Shown piece after piece: positions 10,249-19,479 of a stretch of DNA of 36,284 nucleotides. Below the pieces are notes generated by a model, which was given only the letters and a program-made list of their open reading frames with translations, searched no databases and had not been told where the DNA came from. The stretch lies in contig SZWC01015163.1 in NCBI GenBank assembly GCA_023375785.1, forward strand, positions 1-36,284, given 5' to 3'. The first letter of the stretch is position 1, and each line of letters opens with the position of its first letter. A program made the translations under genes and the position numbers. The stretch is from Penium margaritaceum. Lineage: Eukaryota > Streptophyta > Zygnematophyceae > Desmidiales > Peniaceae.

Positions 10249-11105
10249 ATAGCTAGAAACCTAGGCAGCAGGTTGGGGCAGCATGCGTTGTTAATGCAGC
10301 GTGCGGGCTTCCACGCTCGTTGCTTAAGTCTGCTGCCCCCTCAGTCTGCTGCTCTAGAGACTAAGTCTGGAAGCTCTAGGTTTGTTACTCAGAAGTGCGC
10401 GCGCCAGTGTTAGCGCCAGAAAGCAGCTGAAAACTGGAAGTAACTGATTAGTAATGAAGAATGAGCAACAATGGGAGACCCCTCCAAGTTCTAGCTCCCC
10501 CCGCCCACTAGTGTAGAACTTGTTACTCAGCGAACCAGCCAATCAGAAAATAGTGCTAGACCTATTTTCTGGCAGAGAGGGTTTTCTCCCTGAGCTTTGC
10601 CAGACGCCTGACAGCCTAAAACCCGGACGTCGTCCGTTCTGCCTGAAAATTGGACCATACCATAATATCGACGCTGTGAATGCAGTCGTGCGGTCAGAAT
10701 CAGATAGAAAAATAGCTACAAGAAGTTATGGCTGCACGAACCCAGGCAAAGCCTATGAGAGTCAACGATGCCAACCAGGACCATACAACAGGAGATATGG
10801 ACCCTAGGCATCGCATGATGCTGCAGACGCAAAGCCACAGCCAGACATAATGCTAGGTGCATGCAGACAGCATCTGTAGTGGTAGTGACCGCCGGCGGCC
10901 TGACCATCGAGGAGGCCTGCCAATGGAGCTGAGCGCATTGCCAGAGGATGAGGCTCCAGCAACGGGTGAATGGGCCTCAGCGTGCGTCGGCTCCATCGAG
11001 CGACACTCCAGTAGCGTGAAGTCTCGTCGTCAGTCATCTGCACGCTGATGAACACAAGCCAGGAGGACACAACAGAGTACAATGCGAGATGCACGAAAAC
11101 CAACA
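10249..11105 (-). repeat. B1: solo LTR of Copia-B inserted in the A2 5' LTR
   Basis: This 857-bp segment matches 29943-30770, the LTR of B2, over its whole length; B2 lacks about 30 bp that B1 has near 10975-11020. On the minus strand it starts TGTTGGTTTTCGTGC at 11105 and ends near CTAGGTTTCTAGCTA. It has no internal region, so it is a solo LTR. It is flanked by direct copies of TGCGACACCC (10239-10248 and 11106-11115), longer than the 5 bp usual for copia. An 81-95-codon plus-strand ORF is open in both LTR copies but is antisense and drifts freely. Confidence 0.85.
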
Positions 11106-11326
11106 TGCGACACCCGCCGTACGCCGCAGCAGGTACTTATGCCATGGATCCGTCATTTTTCATTTCTCACTGCAAACGCTATTGAAGCATTCTGACACTT
11201 TGCCTTGTGTCCTCTAGCCAGACCCTTGCCGTTGTGTGCACGACTTGTGACTGTCGTGACTGTCTGACCAGGTACTAACGCCTAGTCAGCGGTAATAATT
11301 CTAGGAAGCTTCCATGCATTTTTTCA
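11106..11326 (+). repeat. A2 5' LTR, second part
   Basis: It resumes TGCGACACCCGCCG after B1 and continues through the ACTTATGCCATGGATCC and CAGACCCTTGCCGTTGTG blocks to the LTR end TTTTCA, directly before the PBS. The first ten bases duplicate 10239-10248. Confidence 0.9.
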
Positions 11327-11338
11327 TGGTATCAGAGC
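11327..11338 (+). promoter_or_regulatory. A2 primer-binding site, initiator tRNA-Met
   Basis: TGGTATCAGAGC, immediately after the LTR end CA; the same PBS as in A1 and A3. Confidence 0.93.
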
Positions 11339-11710
11339 AGCAAGGCCCCTCTCGCCGAGCTGCGCCATAGAGGCCCAGCACCGGCAGCAGTAGTGAGAGT
11401 CAATTCCGCCGTCGTATCCGAGGACTCGTTGCAGCCATTTTCAACGACATCATCACTCAGTCCCAACCACCACATCGGGTGAGCTGCGGCAATTACTAGC
11501 TCCAGCAGCAACAGCAGCAGCACCACCACCGAGTGGCGGCAGCAGCCATGTCTGGCTGCCAGCCTGTACACAAAGAAAGAAAAAGAAGTAGCAGCTCCCA
11601 GCAGTAACTTGCGGCGGTGGCTGCGAGCATTGACAGCGCACAGCGACGGTAGTAGCTCGCAGCATCAGCGGTATCAGCAACCGCAAGCAGCAACAGCAGC
11701 GCAGCAACAA
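11339..11710 (+). repeat. A2 leader, CAG-rich, cut by the gap
   Basis: The first 372 bp of the A2 leader are rich in CAG, GCA and CACC triplets, like the leaders of A1 and A3. No gene is present. The sequence breaks off into the run of Ns inside a CAG-rich stretch, a typical place for an assembly to fail. Confidence 0.8.
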
Positions 11711-12307
11711 NNNNNNNNNNNNNNNNNNNNNNNNNNNNNNNNNNNNNNNNNNNNNNNNNNNNNNNNNNNNNNNNNNNNNNNNNNNNNNNNNNNNNNNNNN
11801 NNNNNNNNNNNNNNNNNNNNNNNNNNNNNNNNNNNNNNNNNNNNNNNNNNNNNNNNNNNNNNNNNNNNNNNNNNNNNNNNNNNNNNNNNNNNNNNNNNNN
11901 NNNNNNNNNNNNNNNNNNNNNNNNNNNNNNNNNNNNNNNNNNNNNNNNNNNNNNNNNNNNNNNNNNNNNNNNNNNNNNNNNNNNNNNNNNNNNNNNNNNN
12001 NNNNNNNNNNNNNNNNNNNNNNNNNNNNNNNNNNNNNNNNNNNNNNNNNNNNNNNNNNNNNNNNNNNNNNNNNNNNNNNNNNNNNNNNNNNNNNNNNNNN
12101 NNNNNNNNNNNNNNNNNNNNNNNNNNNNNNNNNNNNNNNNNNNNNNNNNNNNNNNNNNNNNNNNNNNNNNNNNNNNNNNNNNNNNNNNNNNNNNNNNNNN
12201 NNNNNNNNNNNNNNNNNNNNNNNNNNNNNNNNNNNNNNNNNNNNNNNNNNNNNNNNNNNNNNNNNNNNNNNNNNNNNNNNNNNNNNNNNNNNNNNNNNNN
12301 NNNNNNN
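11711..12307. other. Assembly gap (597 Ns)
   Basis: The missing sequence should include the rest of the A2 leader, the start of A2 gag, the left target duplication of C1 and the first 178 bp or so of the C1 5' LTR. Confidence 0.95.
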
Positions 12308-12467
12308 CGGAATCGGACAAGTATCGAGGGAGATATGGCCTTCCAAAGTTGGGGTATGCGCAGCGGCTCTGGGAGCCGACTGCGACTCGAAATCCAGACG
12401 ATAATCGACCGGACCGAGTAACAAAAAAACCATCTGGAGAAAATGCTCCGATAGGCCTGCCGAGGCG

Positions 12468-12509
12468 TCCGGTGGATGATCCGCCTGATCAGGTGGATCA
12501 TCCACCGGA
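12468..12509. repeat. 42-bp near-perfect palindrome in the C1 LTR
   Basis: Two 21-bp arms centred on TGATCA are reverse complements except at one position. The outer ends are TCCGGTGGATGATCC and its complement. The matching place in the 3' LTR (17795-17836) keeps the palindrome with three mismatches. It lies about 330 bp upstream of the TATA-like box. It could form a cruciform or be a dimeric protein site; its function is unknown. Confidence 0.85.
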
Positions 12510-12835
12510 TCCAGTAGTGCAGGTTGTTACTGGGGGACTTAGTCAAAATTCTGATTGCAGGTCCACGGACAAGTTTCGAACCTCGTCACACCCCATCACC
12601 AAACGCGACCCAAAAGTGGGTAGGGTGCATGGAAACAGTGCAGGGGACCCCCACACCATGTGCAATGGGATATGCGCCTTGGGAAAGGCGCTTCGCACGT
12701 GAACGAAGGCGCCTTGGCGAGTGGCGGCATCAGGCTTCTGTGGTGGGTGAGACCTGCGCTTCGGCAAGCATAACTTTGCCTACGCTTGGCTGAATTGCGT
12801 GCGATTTGGTGCGTTGAAGAGCTCATGACTAGCCC

Positions 12836-12841
12836 TATAAA
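12836..12841 (+). promoter_or_regulatory. Candidate TATA box of the C1 LTR promoter
   Basis: CCCTATAAATG occurs here and identically in the 3' LTR (TATAAA at 18222-18227). The position, about 210 bp before the LTR end, suits a U3/R promoter. This is motif and conservation only. Confidence 0.55.
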
Positions 12842-13050
12842 TGTTGTGATCATGTCTATGTTCAAAAACTAACGCAAAACGACGTTATCCCCTTCGCACA
12901 CTGACTGTCTCTAAATTCCTACTCATATTACGTGAGGCGACCAGAAAGCTCACGCTCAGTCTCAGATTCGCCCAAAACAGTAGACGTGAACCACTAGAGG
13001 CGATCGGACCAACGTCGGGACCGCGTCCACACAGATCTCATCCTGACAAA

Positions 13051-13065
13051 GGGTTATAGGCCCAC
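13051..13065 (+). promoter_or_regulatory. C1 primer-binding site complementary to the initiator tRNA-Met anticodon arm
   Basis: Two bases after the LTR end, GGGTTATAGGCCCAC is complementary, with one mismatch, to the anticodon stem-loop region of plant initiator tRNA-Met (GTGGGCCCATAACCC). The usual TGGTATCAGAGC is absent. Drosophila copia is known to prime from a half tRNA cleaved in this arm. The tRNA sequence used for comparison is from memory. Confidence 0.7.
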
Positions 13066-13169
13066 GGGTCTGAAAGCCTCCAACGTTCACGTCTTTCGCA
13101 GCGCACGGGATCGTCATCTTGGACGTCGCCGTGAAATTCTGAGAACTCGTCGGAGTAGCAGCTGCGCAC

Positions 13170-13949
13170 ATGGCGCAGAAGGAGACGCAGGCAGAAGAAG
13201 TATGCGGGCGGCCCGGCTCTGGGATATGGAGGTGGCAGTTTGAGCTGTACCTCTCGCATAAGGGGCTGCTGGACGTCATGTTGGGAAAGGAGGTGCTCAC
13301 AGAGGCAACTGCTACGGACGCGGAGAAGCAGGCCTTCGAAAAGAAGAACACGGAGGCGCTCATGCACCTGGTTTCCGGGATGGCCGAGTCGCAGTGGGGC
13401 TACTTCCAAGGCTGCAAGCTAGCAGCCAAAGCTTGGCAAAAGCTCTGTGCCATCCACCAATCCAAGTCGCTCGCGAAAAACATCTTCGCGATGAAGCGGC
13501 TCCTCACGGTGAGAATCGAGGAGGGAGATGATGTCATCTCCGCCATGGAGCAGATCGAGTCGCTCGCCTCGCAATGCAACGATGTGGGGTGGAAGATCGA
13601 CATGTAGCTACAGGCGACGGCCCTCCTCATGGCCCTACCGGACAGTTGGGGTCCACTCATCACCGTTCTCGGAGGATGGTCGGAGGACAAGCTCACCTAT
13701 GGCGCGGTCGGAGAGTACATCCGCAACGAGGCGCAGCGACGGAGCTGCGGGGAGTCCTAGTTTTCCTCATCGGCTCTTGTCACCAAAACGCACGGTGGCG
13801 GAAGCGGGAGCCAAGGAAGTGGTGAAAAGGGCGGCGGCAAGAAGGGCACCAAGAAAGGTGCGTGCCGCAATTGCGGCAAGGAGGGCCATTGGGCCCGTGA
13901 GTGCCCGGAGGAGGCAAATACCGGCGGCAAAAACAGCAAGGGCAGGTAG
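13170..13949 (+). pseudogene. C1 gag with CCHC zinc knuckle (two in-frame TAG stops)
   Basis: It opens at ATG 13170 (MAQKETQAEEVC) and stays in one frame to the TAG at 13947-13949, interrupted by TAG at 13605-13607 and 13758-13760. The first 145 residues are typical copia gag (UBN2-like: helix-rich, with AKAWQKLCAIHQSKSLA and MEQIESLASQC). The basic, Gly-rich tail carries a canonical zinc knuckle, CRNCGKEGHWAREC, codons 13863-13904 (Cys-x2-Cys-x4-His-x4-Cys). The protease is in another frame, so at least one more frameshift lies around 13900-13960. Without the stops it would be about 259 residues, a normal size for this protein. Confidence 0.85.
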
Positions 13950-15838
13950 TCCTCAATGGCAACAAGAACCACTTCCTGAAGAAGGCCAATAGGCGGTGCC
14001 TGGATTCCGGGGCCGAGGAGCACACCCAAGTCAAGAAGGTGGGGTTTGTCACCTACGAGAAGTCCTCCAAGTCAATGGTGATCGCAAATGAAAAATTCGA
14101 GCCGGCGGCCGGCCAAGGCGACGTGGAGGTGGAAGTCATGGTGGGTGGTAAGAAGGAGCTCTGCACAATCCGTAATGTGCAGCGCGTACCCGGCATGGCT
14201 GACATCCTGAGTGTTAGCCGCTTTACAGACAAGGGATATGAGGTGCTCTTCCGCAGGAAAGGTGCAGTGGTGCGCATCGACGACGACGGCGAGGTCGTGT
14301 TGGAGGCGAAGCGTGAGGGCGGTCTCTACATTGTGGAGACCAAGGTGGTCCCCGCGGCATCCGACGCAGCAGATTTGCAGGAGAGCGTCATCAACATGGC
14401 CAAGGGAGGAAGCGCTGATCTGGAGCTCTGGCACCAACGGTTGGGGCATTCGGCGCCCGCAACTGTTAAGGAGATGGCAAAGCGCGACATGGTGCACGGC
14501 CTCGTCATCGACGGTGCAGACGCGGCAGCAGATGCAGCAGCACACAAAAAGTGCAAGCCTTGCATTTTGGGCAAGGCGCGGCACAAGCAGTTCAACGAGA
14601 ACGCGGCTCGCGCAAAGGACCTGCTGGAGGTCGTGCACAGCGACGAGTGCAGAATGTTCAAAACACCGTCAAATGGCGGTTTGAGATACTTCGTCACCTT
14701 TATCGACGGCTGCAGCTCGAAGCTCTACGTGTACTTCATGAAGCGGAAAGGTGAGGTCCTGGACCGGCTGAAGGAGTACGTTGCAGCGGTGGAGAGCCAG
14801 ACTGGCCGGAAGGTCAGAGCGCTACGCAAGGACAATGGCGGAGAGTACGTGGGCTGCAGCGGGTGCATGAAGCAGCAAGGCATCAAGTGGGAACCCACTA
14901 TGCCGTACTCGCCACAGTCCAATGGAGTGGCGGAGTGGGCGAACCAGACACTGCTCAACATGGTACGAACCATGCTTGTGGATGCGGGGTTGCCGCGAGG
15001 GTTCTGGGCAGAGGCTGTGCGTACAACGAGCTACACCATCAACCTCACCCCAACACCGGTGCTGAAGGGCAAGGGCAGCTGGAAGACGCCGCAGGAGATT
15101 TGGAGCGGGCGCAAGCCAAACGTGGCACACTTGAAGGTGTTCGGGTGCAAGGCGCACGCAATGGTGCAGGCGGCGCAACGACGCGACAGCAAGCTGGAAC
15201 TGCGGGCAAAGCCGTGCTTGTTCCTCGGCTACGAGAGTGCGCAAAAAGCGTACCGGCTCTGGGACCCGCGGACGCAAGAGATCATCCGTAGCCGTGACGT
15301 CGAGTTCGAGGAGCAGCAGAGCTTCAGCAGCAGCAGCAACGACATGAGCGTCGGGAACACTCCAAAACAGGGGGAGTGGTTCCAGCTCCTTGACTACAAG
15401 GAGGAGCCGGCGGACGTCGAGGTCGATGATGCGGCGTCGGAGCGCGGCGGTACCGCAGGTGCAGCAGCTGACGCGGTGGACTCCAACGACGATGCAGCTG
15501 GGCTGGAGATCCGGCGGAATGATCCGTCAAAGGAGGCACCGCGAGTGCCAAAGTGCGCACTCCCGGCGGAGTTCACATCGGGCGTCGGAGAAAAATCCTC
15601 CGGAAGCGCCGCCCGTCCGGTCGATGGTTCACCGGAACAGGAGGAATCCTCGAGAACCCGTCCGGTCGATGATTCACCGGAGTGGGCTGAATCAGAAGGA
15701 TCGCAGCAGAGTGATGAGACGCTGCCAAGACTGCCGCGCCGCAGCGGGAGGCAGCGGAGAGCGGGGAAGCGTTTCGACGCAGGCACCGGTCGATGGATCG
15801 GCATGACGCGGTGCATGCTGGCTGCATCAACAGAACCG
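13950..15838 (+). pseudogene. C1 protease, pre-integrase, integrase and Ser/Pro-rich linker
   Basis: This stretch is part of an open frame starting at 13901. The protease motif is CLDSGAEEHT (Asp-Ser-Gly at ORF residues 35-37). The gag-pre-integrase part follows with LWHQRLGHSAPATV and CKPCILGKARH, which is the integrase HHCC finger. The integrase catalytic residues are all present: Asp248 (VVHSDE), Asp311 (LRKDNGGEY) and Glu345 (NGVAEWANQT). The usual C-terminal signature (FGCKAHAMV, CLFLGYESAQKAYRLWDPRTQ) comes next. A linker rich in Asp, Ala, Pro and Ser follows, with repeated CCGGTCGATG...TTCACCGG words (15620-15680). A single-base shift near 15838 takes the frame away from reverse transcriptase. 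Confidence 0.9.
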
Positions 15839-17413
15839 AGGCGCTTGAGCAGCCCGAGGGAAAGCAGTGGGACGCTTCCATCAAGTCGGAGTTGGCGTCC
15901 ATTGCAGAAAACGACACGTGGTAGGTGGTTGACAGGCCAAAAGTCGCCAAGGTCATCGGCTCCAATTTGGTCTTCAAGACCAATTTCACGAAGGAAGGTG
16001 TGGTTGACAAGTACAAGGCGCGGCTCGTGGCGAAGGGGTACGCACAGCGTAAGGGCAAGCACTACGATGAGATGTTCGCCCCCGTCGCCAAGTTCACAAG
16101 CATCCAGGCGATCCTTGCGGTGGTAGCCGCGAAGGACATGGAGCTCCACCAAATGGACGTAAAGACGGCCTTCCTCAATGGCATCATCGACAAGGAAATC
16201 TACATGGAGGTGCCAGAGGGAGTGGAGGTGCCGGAGGGCAAGGTGTGCAAGCTGCGGAAGTCCTTGTACGGGCTAAAACAATCGCCTCGTTGCTGGTACC
16301 AACAGATGGACAGCTTCATGGCACAACTCGGCTTCAAGCGCTGTGAGGCGGATCACAGTGTGTACATGTGGCGCAGCAAGAAGCTCCATCAGATTGTCGC
16401 ACTCTACGTGGACGATCTGATCTTGTGCTCCTCAGACCTGCCGAGCCTACAGCAGTTGAAAGAGCAGCTGAGCAGCAGGTTCCGGATGTTGGTCATGGGG
16501 GAGCTGGAGTTCTACCTCGGGGTGAGCATTACGCGGAACTGGAGGGCGCGCGCATTTGAGCTGGGGCAGGCCAAATACGTGGCCGAGGTGCTGAAGCGGT
16601 ACGACATGGAGGACTGCAAACCAGTGTGCAGTCCTGTCTCCACGACTTGTGAACTAAGTGCGGCAATGGCGCTGCAAACAAAAGAAGAGCGGGAGGATAT
16701 GGCAGGGGTGCCTTACCAATCGGCGATGGGCAGTCTCATGTACGCCATGGTGGCGACTCGACCGGACCTGGCCTACGCGGTGGGCCAAGTGAGCAGGTAC
16801 GTGGCCGATCCAGGGCCACAACACTTGCAGGCGGTCAAGCGCATCCTCCGCTACCTGCAGGCGACGCGGCACGCGCACCTGAGGTTCGACGACAAAGGGC
16901 GGACAGACCCTTTGCGCCTGGTCTGCTACTCGGATGCAGACTATGCTAGGGATGTGGACAAGCGGAAGTCCACATCCGGCTACGTGTTCTTCCTCGCCGG
17001 TGTAGCGGTCTTGTGGTGCAGCATGAAGCAGGACTGCGTCGCCACCTCCATAGTGGAAGCTGAGTACATTGCGCTGACTGAGGCGGTCAAGGAGGCGGTG
17101 TGGCTCCGCAGGTTGCTGGGGGAGCTGGCGTGCCGCAGCTGGAGCCTACGGTGGTACAAGAGGACAACACCGGCTCCATCTCGCTGACCAAAAACCCGAC
17201 ACAGCACAGGAGGACAAAGCACATCAACGTCCGTTATCACTACGCACGGGACATGGTCAAGAAGGGGCAGGTGGTGCTGCAGCACTGCAGCACGCACAAC
17301 ATGCTTGCGGATTGCTTGACCAAGGCGCAACCCGCGGACCGGCACGCGATGAGCGTGGCCGGACTTGGGATGACCAGCAATGACGGGCTGGAGGGCAGAG
17401 CGGAAGATGAGTG
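15839..17413 (+). pseudogene. C1 reverse transcriptase and RNase H
   Basis: In the shifted frame the reading is EALEQPEGKQWDASI, then a TAG at 15922-15924. An open stretch to 17187 follows with IGSNLVFKTNF, YKARLVAKGYAQ, LHQMDVKTAFLNG, KSLYGLKQSPRCWYQ and the catalytic YVDD (codons 16405-16416). RNase H starts around VCYSDADYA and has the copia motif EAEYIALTEA. A one-base loss near 17127 shifts the frame again, and the end (EDNTGSISLTKN, RTKHINVRYHY, MLADCLTKA) is read from 17128 to the stop at 17412-17414. All catalytic residues I can identify are intact, so only three lesions (one stop, two frameshifts) inactivate this part. Confidence 0.92.
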
Positions 17414-17445
17414 AGAGCAAGCAGGAGCAGCGGGCATGGCAGGTG

Positions 17446-17457
17446 CAAGGGGGAGAA
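17446..17457 (+). promoter_or_regulatory. C1 polypurine tract
   Basis: A purine run, AAGGGGGAGAA, lies directly before the 3' LTR start TGTTGAAAAATTG. It is the plus-strand primer site of reverse transcription. Confidence 0.88.
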
Positions 17458-18434
17458 TGTTGAAAAATTGCCCCTCCGCATGCCCAAGTACGGCGCAGGG
17501 AGGGGCCGACGAGCAACCAGAAACTTGAAACGCCGCTCCGGTGGATCTGGTGACTCGAAGATTGCTCGGATCCAAAACTGAAGGACTGCCCCTGAAATTT
17601 GAAGAGTGGCTGAATTCGGTGGAAGTTTTTTCATTGGAATCGGACAAGTATCGAGGGAAATATGGCCTTCCAAAGTTGGGGTATGCGCAGCGGCTCTGGG
17701 AGCCGACTGGGACTCGAAATCCGGACGACAATCGACCGGACCGAGTAACAAAAATACCATCTGGAGAAAATGCTCCGATAGGCCTGCCGAGGCGTCCAGT
17801 GGATGATCTGCCTGATCAGGTGGATCATCCACCGGATCTAGTAGTGCAGGTTGTTACTGAGGGACTTAGCCAAAAACCTGGCTCAGCGTCTGAAACTCAG
17901 TAGTAAGTTTTGTTACTCGGGGACTTGGTCAAAATTCTGACTGCAGGTCCACGGACAAGTTTCGAACCTCATCACACCCCATCACCAAACGCGACCTAAA
18001 AGTGGGTAGGGTGCGTGGAAACAGTGCAGGGGACCCCCACACCATGTGCAATGGGATATGCGCCTTGGGAAAGGCGCTTCGCACGTGAACGAAGGCGCCA
18101 CGGCGAGTGGCGGCGTCAGGTTTCTGTGGTGGGTGAGACCTGCGCTTCAACAAGCATAACTTTGCCTACGCTTGGTCGAATCGCGCGCAGTTTGGTGCGT
18201 TGGAGAGATCATGACTAGCCCTATAAATGATGTGATCATGTCTATTTTCAAAAACTAATGCAAAACGACGTTATTCCCTTTTCAAACTGACTGTCTCTAA
18301 ATTCCTACTCATTTAGCGTGAGGCGACCAGAAAGCTCACGCTCAGTCTCAGATTCGCCCAAAACAGTAGATGTGAACCACTAGAGGCGATCAGACCAACG
18401 TCGGGACCGCATCCATGTGGATCTCATCCTGACA
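17458..18434 (+). repeat. C1 3' LTR, complete, 977 bp
   Basis: It starts TGTTGAAAAATTGCC and ends CATCCTGACA. It contains the palindrome (17795-17836), the TATA-like box (18222-18227), and an imperfect direct repeat (GTTACTGAGGGACTTAGCC, then GTTACTCGGGGACTTGGTC) of which the 5' LTR keeps only one copy. The host A2 gag sequence resumes at once. Confidence 0.92.
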
Positions 18435-19400
18435 GATATGTCAACGAGGACGGATTTTGATTGCTGGGAGACCCTCTTCCAAGTCGGGGCCACTTCAGAC
18501 GGGTTTGACCCTTCTACCATAGTCAGTACTAGGTTACGGACCGTGCTTAGGTGCTGACAGTGGCTCGGGCGATGCGCGGACTCCTTTACGCATTGCCTCG
18601 CGAGACTTTCATGGAATTTCTCCCCTTCCTTGGAGAGGTCCGCACAGGCGCGGGTGCTGACCCACGTCGGGGCTGGGAGCTGGCATTGTCGCTGCTTGCT
18701 GCAGAGACGCACGCCACCTACACGAATCACATCTGCGCCTTCCACTCCCTTTGTCAGGGACCTGCCGAGCTTGGAGCCACTTATTTGCAGCGCGCCATGC
18801 GTATCTACGTGGACCTTGGGACCGCAGGAGGGACACAGCTGTGGGCGCTTCGCACGCTCATGATCGGAGTGCGTTTTGAGCACGCCGACATCTTTACGAG
18901 GTACAGTGCCGCTGCGCTCGAGCCCTTCTCCACCTCCCTTCAGCTTCTTCGTTGGGCGCTTTAGCTTTTTCTCCAGGTGGCATTCGCTCGTGAGGCAGCC
19001 ATGGCCCACCATGAGAGTTTACTTGCTGCACCAATCATCGCGTCAACAACGACGCCTCTCTCACTGTTCATTTCTCCATCCTCTGGCACTACCTCCTCTT
19101 CCCCTTCCACCCCAGCTACCCCGACTCAGACGTAGCATGTGGCAGCATCAGCATAGGGAAAGAAGAGCAAAAAGAAGCGTGGCTTGGGCCAGCAACAGTC
19201 ACCGCAGTAGCAGTCATCAGGCGGTAGCAGTGGACGCACTGTTCACTGCTACAACTGTAAAGGCGCTCACCGCTACACCGAGTACCAACAGGCGCTCGAC
19301 TGGGCGTGGATCACTCACGGTCTTCAGGCTACACACGCACAGCATTCTAAGTCGAGCAGCATAGCCTATGGTTGCATAGCGACCACAGCCGTAGCAGTTC
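18435..19400 (+). pseudogene. A2 gag, part right of the C1 insertion, with zinc knuckle
   Basis: It opens with a segment matching A1 gag YVSEDGFDYWE, then a frameshift near 18540, then an open stretch 18551-18964 (ARAMRGLLYALPRE, GADPRRGWELALSLL, ETHATYTNHICAFHSL, QLWALRTLMIGVRFEHADIF) that stays in frame where A1 stops. After a Ser/Pro/Thr-rich part, the zinc knuckle is at 19247-19285: Cys-x2-Cys-x3-His-x4-Tyr, so the last Cys is lost and the spacing is one residue shorter than the canonical CCHC. Confidence 0.8.
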
Positions 19401-19479
19401 TTGCTTCCCCACCGGCGAGCAGCGGAGACCCAAACCCCCGTGACTGCACCATCGCCGAGCTCCATCAGCTCCTGGCACT

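Larger units (their letters stand above)
12308..13048 (+). repeat. C1 5' LTR, truncated by the gap
   Basis: It aligns with 17635-18434 of the 3' LTR. It lacks the first 178 bp (gap) and about 57 bp near 12535-12545, where the 3' LTR has an extra direct-repeat unit. It ends ATCCTGACA at 13048, followed by the PBS. Confidence 0.92.
12308..18434 (+). mobile_element. Copia-C copy C1, nearly complete Ty1/copia element inside A2 gag
   Basis: The order is 5' LTR (first 178 bp lost in the gap), half-tRNA-type PBS, gag, protease, integrase, reverse transcriptase, RNase H, polypurine tract and 3' LTR. Bases after 18434 continue the A2 gag (TATGTCAACGAGGAC matches A1 gag at about 2786-2800), so the insertion site lies within gag, with GATAT (18435-18439) as the probable right target duplication. 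The coding region has a few stops and frameshifts but all catalytic motifs. The two LTRs differ by only a few percent by eye, so C1 is the youngest copia copy here. Confidence 0.9.

Noticed and set aside
10520..10807. Small ORF open in both Copia-B LTR copies (also 30243-30497)
   Set aside because: It is antisense to the element, and by eye most nucleotide differences between the two copies change the amino acid, so no selection is apparent.
11453..12546. Long ORFs running through the N gap
   Set aside because: The central part is only Ns; the ends are leader triplets and LTR sequence.
13901..16126. 741-codon ORF taken as one complete polyprotein
   Set aside because: Its last 95 or so codons (from about 15838) are out of frame with reverse transcriptase, and its first codons overlap the gag zinc knuckle in another frame.
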